DNA from: Dermatobacter hominis
GTDB taxonomy: Bacteria; Actinomycetota; Acidimicrobiia; Acidimicrobiales; Microtrichaceae
Length of the DNA stretch: 64,000 bases
Direction of reading: 5' to 3'
NCBI RefSeq assembly: GCF_020715685.1
Contig: NZ_CP085840.1
Span: 1,736,001 to 1,800,000 of the forward strand
A model generated the notes under the pieces. The model was not told where the DNA came from and searched no databases. It saw nothing but the letters and a program-made list of their open reading frames with translations. Shown here piece after piece: positions 56,887 to 64,000 of the stretch; position 1 is the first letter of the stretch, and the number at the start of each line of letters is the position of its first letter. The translations under genes and the position numbers were made by a program.

Positions 56887-56913
56887 CGGATGGCTGGCCT
56901 CGACGGTGGGTAG
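56887..56913 (+). promoter_or_regulatory. SigB/F-type box of the composite sensor gene
   Basis: GGGTAG ends 9 bases before the GTG at 56923. CGGATGG stands 14 bases upstream as a weak -35. It would put the large regulator under the sigma factor it controls. Confidence 0.4.
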
Positions 56914-56922
56914 GCACGGTAC

Positions 56923-60765
<3,843 letters not shown>

Positions 60766-60780
60766 CGGACCGTCGACGGA

Positions 60781-61128
60781 TCAGGCGCCGTCCTCGAGGA
60801 GCTCCTCGAGGTCGGTGAGGGTGAGGACGGTGCGCACGACCTTGGACGCGCCGACCACGCGCACGCCGACCCCGCGGTCCTCGCCCGCCCGCCGTGCGTC
60901 GACCAGCGCCCGGACCCCTTCGGAGCCCATGAACGTGATCGCCGCCAGATCGATGTCGACCCGGCCGTTCCCGTCGGCGAGCGCATCGGTCAGCGCGGTG
61001 CGGAAGTCGTCCACCGTGCTGATGTCGATCTCGCCCACGGCCGAGACGCGGCAGATCCCGTCGCCCGGCTCCGACGACAGTTCGAGAAGTCGCCCGTCCA
61101 CGACGGGAAGACTACGTCGTCGCGACAC
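60781..61128 (-). CDS. STAS-domain anti-sigma factor antagonist (second copy)
   Basis: This 115-residue RsbV-like protein has ICRVSAVGEIDISTVDDFRT, GRVDIDLAAITFMGSEGVRA and VGVRVVGASKVVRTVLTLTD. The phosphorylatable Ser is in TFMGSEGV, one residue off the usual DSxG motif. GTG at 61128 is taken; a start at 61100 would lose 9 residues. It converges on the composite sensor gene with 15 bases between, so the partner relation is likely but the genes are not co-transcribed. Confidence 0.85.
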   Translation of the reverse strand: MSRRRSLPVVDGRLLELSSEPGDGICRVSAVGEIDISTVDDFRTALTDALADGNGRVDIDLAAITFMGSEGVRALVDARRAGEDRGVGVRVVGASKVVRTVLTLTDLEELLEDGA

Positions 61129-61166
61129 GACGTCGGCGGGCGGCGTCGCGTCGCGAGCACGGGCGG

Positions 61167-61553
61167 TCAGCCGCCGCCGACCGACTGCCAGAGGCCCATG
61201 AGGTTGCCCTCGCTGTCGGTGAAGTACGCCGCGATGCCCATCTCGCCGACCTTCTCCGGCTCGCGGACGGTCGCTCCGCCGTGCTCGGCCACCGCGGCCA
61301 GCGCGGCTTCGATGTCGTCGACGTCGATCGTGATGATCGGCTTGTCGACCGCGGCGTCCCGCTGGAACATGCCGCCCCCGATGTAGCCCGGTTCGGCGGG
61401 CATGCCGGTGTCCGCCGACGGGCCGGTCTGCACGAAGTTGTACTCGAACTCGGGGACCGGCTGGATCTGCCAGCCGAACACCTCGCCGTAGAACGCCCGG
61501 GCCCGGTCGCCGTCATCGTACGGCACCTCGAAGTGCACCACCTGTCCGGTCAT
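61167..61553 (-). CDS. VOC-family (glyoxalase-like) protein
   Basis: This 128-residue protein has VVHFEVPYDDGDRARAFYGE, VFGWQIQPVPEFEYNFVQTG, PIITIDVDDIEAALAAVAEH and GIAAYFTDSEGNLMGLWQSV, the two beta-alpha-beta-beta-beta repeats of the VOC fold. The metal ligand positions (His in HFEVP, Glu in TDSEGN-like loop) are partly kept. ATG at 61553 follows GAGGAG. A GGGTAC occurs 75 bases upstream (61629-61634) without a clear -35. Confidence 0.85.
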   Translation of the reverse strand: MTGQVVHFEVPYDDGDRARAFYGEVFGWQIQPVPEFEYNFVQTGPSADTGMPAEPGYIGGGMFQRDAAVDKPIITIDVDDIEAALAAVAEHGGATVREPEKVGEMGIAAYFTDSEGNLMGLWQSVGGG

Positions 61554-61700
61554 GGCCGTCTCCTCGCGTCGTCGCACGTGGGAGGGACCGACCGCCGGAC
61601 CCCCCGCCGCGCTGTCGTCGTCCGGACCGTACCCCGCCGCCGCCGTGCTGTCGTCCGCGGGCCGGCGGACACGGAGCGGTCGATCGGGGAGAATCCTCCC

Positions 61701-63680
61701 GTGCCGGGCGGCGAGCGACGCGATCACGATGCGGGGGTGCGTGCTGCCCCGGACCGGACCGCCGACGTCGGCGCCGTGCGGGACATGTCCGCGTCCCTGC
61801 GCCGCGGCTACGCCCGCTACCAGGTGGCGATCGCCACCACCGCGGTGGCGCGCCGCGTCCTCGACCGCGACGCCGAGCGGTCGCCCTGGCGGGACGCGGC
61901 GATTGCCGCCATCGCCGCCGGCGCGGCCGGGTCGGTCGTCTCGGCGCGGCTCCGACCCGCCGACGACGAGGTCACGGCCTGGTGGGACGCGCTCGCATCG
62001 GCCGGTGCGTCCGCCTCGGGTCTCGTCGCCGCACCGGTCGCCACCACGCCGGGCGCCTGGCCGGCGGCGAGCCGCGAGGCATCGGCCATGGCCCAGTGGG
62101 CGAGCGCCGGTGCGAGCCTCCTCGGCGGCGACGGGCCGGGCCGGGCGGCACGGCTGGCCGCGATCGCCGCGCCGTACGTTCTGTGGCCACGGGGACGGCG
62201 GTCGCTCCGCCGGTCGCGCCGCCTGTACGAGGCCGCCGCCGCCCTCGCTGTCTTCGGGATCTCGGGTCGGACGATCGTGGGCATCCTGCGCTCCACCGCG
62301 GCCGCCGTCGACCAGCGGTCGGAGCAGGTCGTCGCCGAGCGGGCCGAGGTGGCCACGCTCGAGGAGCAGGCCCGCGTGCGGGAGGTCGTCATCGCCGAGA
62401 CCGCGGCCCGGCTGCGGTCGGTGCGGAGGGACCTCACGACCGACCGGCCCGCGGCCGAGGCGCGGGCTCGGGCGGAGGAGCGACGGCTCCGCAGCTGGCT
62501 GACGGAGGAGGGTTCGGGCGATCCGGCGCTGGCGACCGCCACGGCGGGGCCCGCCACGGACGCGGCGGACGCGGCGCGGCGGATCGCCCGCTTCGGCACC
62601 ATCGCCGAGTCGGTCCTGCGGTCCGGCGCGGCAGCGCAGCTCGTGGTCGAGGCCGCGACCGCTCGCCGCCCGATGTCGGCCCGCCTGCTGGCGGCGGCCG
62701 GCGTCGGCCACGCCGCCTGGTCGTGCTGGCGCCTGCTCGGCAGCCGCAGCCGCGGTCCGGTCGTCGCCGCCGACCTCGGTGTGCTCGGCCTGTGCGGGGC
62801 GCTGGAGGTCGTCGAGTCCCGCCGGGGCTGGGAGCCCGGCTGGACCCGCGGCTACTCCGAGGCCCTGTTCGCCGCGACCGGCTGCGTGCCCGACGACCGA
62901 CGGCTGGGCAGGGCTGCGGTGGTCGGGGTGGCCGCCGTGAGCGGGGCCGCCACGCTGGCGCTGCCCGCCGACGGGCCGCCCCGAGCGCTGGCGGCGGCCG
63001 AGCGGTCGGCCTCGGCCGCGATGAGCGCCGCGCTCGGCCACTGGTTCGCGCGGCTGGTCACCGAGCTGGGCGGGCGGATGACCACCGCGACCGAGCAGCT
63101 CGCCGCGGTCCGCTCGGCCGCCGCAGCCGAGCAGATCCGGCGCGACGCGCAGTACCTGCTGCACGACTCGGCGCTGCAGGTGCTGCTGTGGGTGCAGAAG
63201 CCAGACCTGTCCGACGAGCAGCTGCTGGCCTGGCTGGACCGCGAGGTCGACCACCTGGAACGGGCCGCTGCCGGCTCGATCGAGGCGCCGGGTCTGGCGA
63301 CGGGCCTGGACGAGCTCGTTCGCGGGTTCCGCCTGCTCGGGCTGACGGCGGTCGCCTCCCTCGACGGCGACGTCGCACCGGTCTCGACCGCGGTCGGCGC
63401 CGCCGCCCTCGACGTGTGCAACGAGGGTCTGGCCAACGTCCTGCGGCACTCGTCGGACCGGTCGCCGGTCGTCCGCCTCGCCGCTGCGGGCGACGAGCTG
63501 ACGGTCGTCGTCACGAACCGCGTCGACGAGCCGGTCCTCGACGTCGTCGCGGGCACCGGGACGCGGGCGATGACCGACCGCGCCCGGGCGGTGGGCGGCA
63601 CGCTCGAGGTCGGTCCGGTCCCTGATGGGTTCCGGGTCGTGGCCCGCTTCCCGTTGCCGGCGGGCGACCCGACCTACTGA
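61701..63680 (+). CDS. NarL-type sensor histidine kinase
   Basis: This protein of about 659 residues has a long N-terminal part, in which SPWRDAAIAAIAAGAAGSVV and the region near 500-1000 bases from the start show several hydrophobic and Ala-rich helices. It ends with a HisKA_3-type core, EQIRRDAQYLLHDSALQVLL with the phospho-His in LLHDSALQ, and a HATPase (DVCNEGLANVLRHSSDRSPV; GTGTRAMTDRARAVGG). The NEGLANVLRHS and DRARAVGGTL motifs are those of the NarX/DegS family. GTG at 61701 is the likely start, with GGGGAG partly paired in GGGAG-AATC-CTCCC just before it. The convergent regulator at 63674 is its natural partner. Confidence 0.82.
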   Translation: MPGGERRDHDAGVRAAPDRTADVGAVRDMSASLRRGYARYQVAIATTAVARRVLDRDAERSPWRDAAIAAIAAGAAGSVVSARLRPADDEVTAWWDALASAGASASGLVAAPVATTPGAWPAASREASAMAQWASAGASLLGGDGPGRAARLAAIAAPYVLWPRGRRSLRRSRRLYEAAAALAVFGISGRTIVGILRSTAAAVDQRSEQVVAERAEVATLEEQARVREVVIAETAARLRSVRRDLTTDRPAAEARARAEERRLRSWLTEEGSGDPALATATAGPATDAADAARRIARFGTIAESVLRSGAAAQLVVEAATARRPMSARLLAAAGVGHAAWSCWRLLGSRSRGPVVAADLGVLGLCGALEVVESRRGWEPGWTRGYSEALFAATGCVPDDRRLGRAAVVGVAAVSGAATLALPADGPPRALAAAERSASAAMSAALGHWFARLVTELGGRMTTATEQLAAVRSAAAAEQIRRDAQYLLHDSALQVLLWVQKPDLSDEQLLAWLDREVDHLERAAAGSIEAPGLATGLDELVRGFRLLGLTAVASLDGDVAPVSTAVGAAALDVCNEGLANVLRHSSDRSPVVRLAAAGDELTVVVTNRVDEPVLDVVAGTGTRAMTDRARAVGGTLEVGPVPDGFRVVARFPLPAGDPTY

Positions 63681-64000
63681 CCCGACGGGTCGCCGTAGCC
63701 GTTGCGACGGGCCCAGTCCCGGAGGCCGGCCCGGCTCCGGTCCGACCCCTCCAGGCCGATCTTCCAGTAGAGGTCGGCGATCAGGTTGTCGACGGTCTTC
63801 GGCGACAGCCCGAGGTGGTCGGCCAGGTCGCGGCTGTGGGACCGGTCGATCAGGGCCGCCAGCAGGCGCTCGTCGCGCGGGCTGAGCGGCGTGCTGGTCG
63901 GCTCGGCCTCGGTGCCCACGAGCACCCGCTCGCCCCGGCTGACCGCGTGGACGGTGTCGAGCACGCGTTGGGTCGACACCGACTTGCTCACGAAGCCGCT
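63674..64000 (-). CDS. NarL/LuxR-type response regulator, C-terminal part
   Basis: The gene enters from the right edge; only the last ~109 codons are present. They cover the end of the receiver domain (SGFVSKSVSTQRVLDTVHAV) and the LuxR-type helix-turn-helix, LSPRDERLLAALIDRSHSRD, then LADHLGLSPKTVDNLIADLY and WKIGLEGSDRSRAGLRDWAR. The GFVSKSVS stretch follows the conserved Lys of the receiver. It overlaps the sensor kinase by 7 bases at the 3' ends, so kinase and regulator form a convergent pair. The promoter and the phosphoacceptor Asp lie outside the window. Confidence 0.85.
   Translation of the reverse strand, partial: SGFVSKSVSTQRVLDTVHAVSRGERVLVGTEAEPTSTPLSPRDERLLAALIDRSHSRDLADHLGLSPKTVDNLIADLYWKIGLEGSDRSRAGLRDWARRNGYGDPSGQ

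Overview
This 64-kb window is very GC-rich, has no rRNA, tRNA, transposase, phage or CRISPR signal, and reads as chromosomal DNA of a high-GC actinobacterium. GTG and TTG starts are common, many genes overlap as ATGA or GTGA, and F420-type LLM enzymes, DUF4383, DUF3618 and SigB/SigF-family sigma factors are present. Placement in Acidimicrobiia or a neighbouring deep actinobacterial class is a guess. About 57 protein genes cover nearly everything; no gene-free stretch exceeds 300 bases.

The strongest theme is a general stress response. Two sigma factors of the SigB/SigF/SigG family (26050-26829 and 52042-52818), two RsbU-type PP2C phosphatases and two STAS-domain antagonist proteins are present. 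One phosphatase is a bacteriophytochrome (45638-47887) and the other is a 1280-residue sensor kinase/receiver/phosphatase/RsbW-like composite (56923-60765). About 27 genes or operons have a box GGGTAG (or GGATAG, GGGTAC) on the coding strand just upstream. In the best cases a -35-like element GGTTCTG, CCGTCTG or similar precedes it by 14 bases. This matches the SigB/SigF promoter class known from Streptomyces and Mycobacterium (GTTT, 14-17 bases, GGGTAT/C). Both sigma genes carry a form of the box. The window therefore looks like a regulator set together with a local part of its own regulon.

Layout: (1) 1-5087, treX-treY-treZ trehalose operon on the minus strand. (2) 5232-8744, an alkyltransferase-like protein, a zinc-ribbon protein and a large-subunit catalase with a histone-like tail. 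(3) 8762-15746, a heptose and glycan cluster: GmhB, two GT9 heptosyltransferases, HldE, two GT4 enzymes and an SDR. (4) 15857-17579, a YqjD/YqjE-like membrane-stress operon. (5) 17627-23184, UDP-sugar enzymes, a carbamoyltransferase and a GT2 enzyme running in frame into a CBS protein. (6) 23216-27934, a frameshifted FAD/Rieske oxidoreductase, a PhoB-like regulator with degenerate receiver, the first sigma factor, a small HTH protein and a GT2 enzyme. (7) 28017-37627, small stress-type and membrane proteins, GmhA, an epimerase, a RecQ-like helicase and two polytopic mannosyltransferase-like proteins. (8) 37787-44684, an M15 peptidase, two Rieske oxygenases with a DapB-like dehydrogenase, DUF1360, a frameshifted YihY protein and a GNAT protein. 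(9) 44716-61553, exporter, phytochrome phosphatase, STAS, GH15, LLM, rhodanese-CBS, second sigma factor, YbdK-type ligase, lipoprotein, patatin, and the large sensor with its STAS partner. (10) 61701-64000, a NarL-type two-component pair, the regulator cut by the right edge.

Working model (inference): red/far-red light and other signals act on the two PP2C proteins, which dephosphorylate STAS antagonists and release one or both sigma factors. These switch on trehalose synthesis, catalase, small acidic and membrane-associated proteins, and surface-glycan genes. Three probable single-base indels in two genes (near 24007, 24111 and 43500) mean residual sequence errors should be considered.
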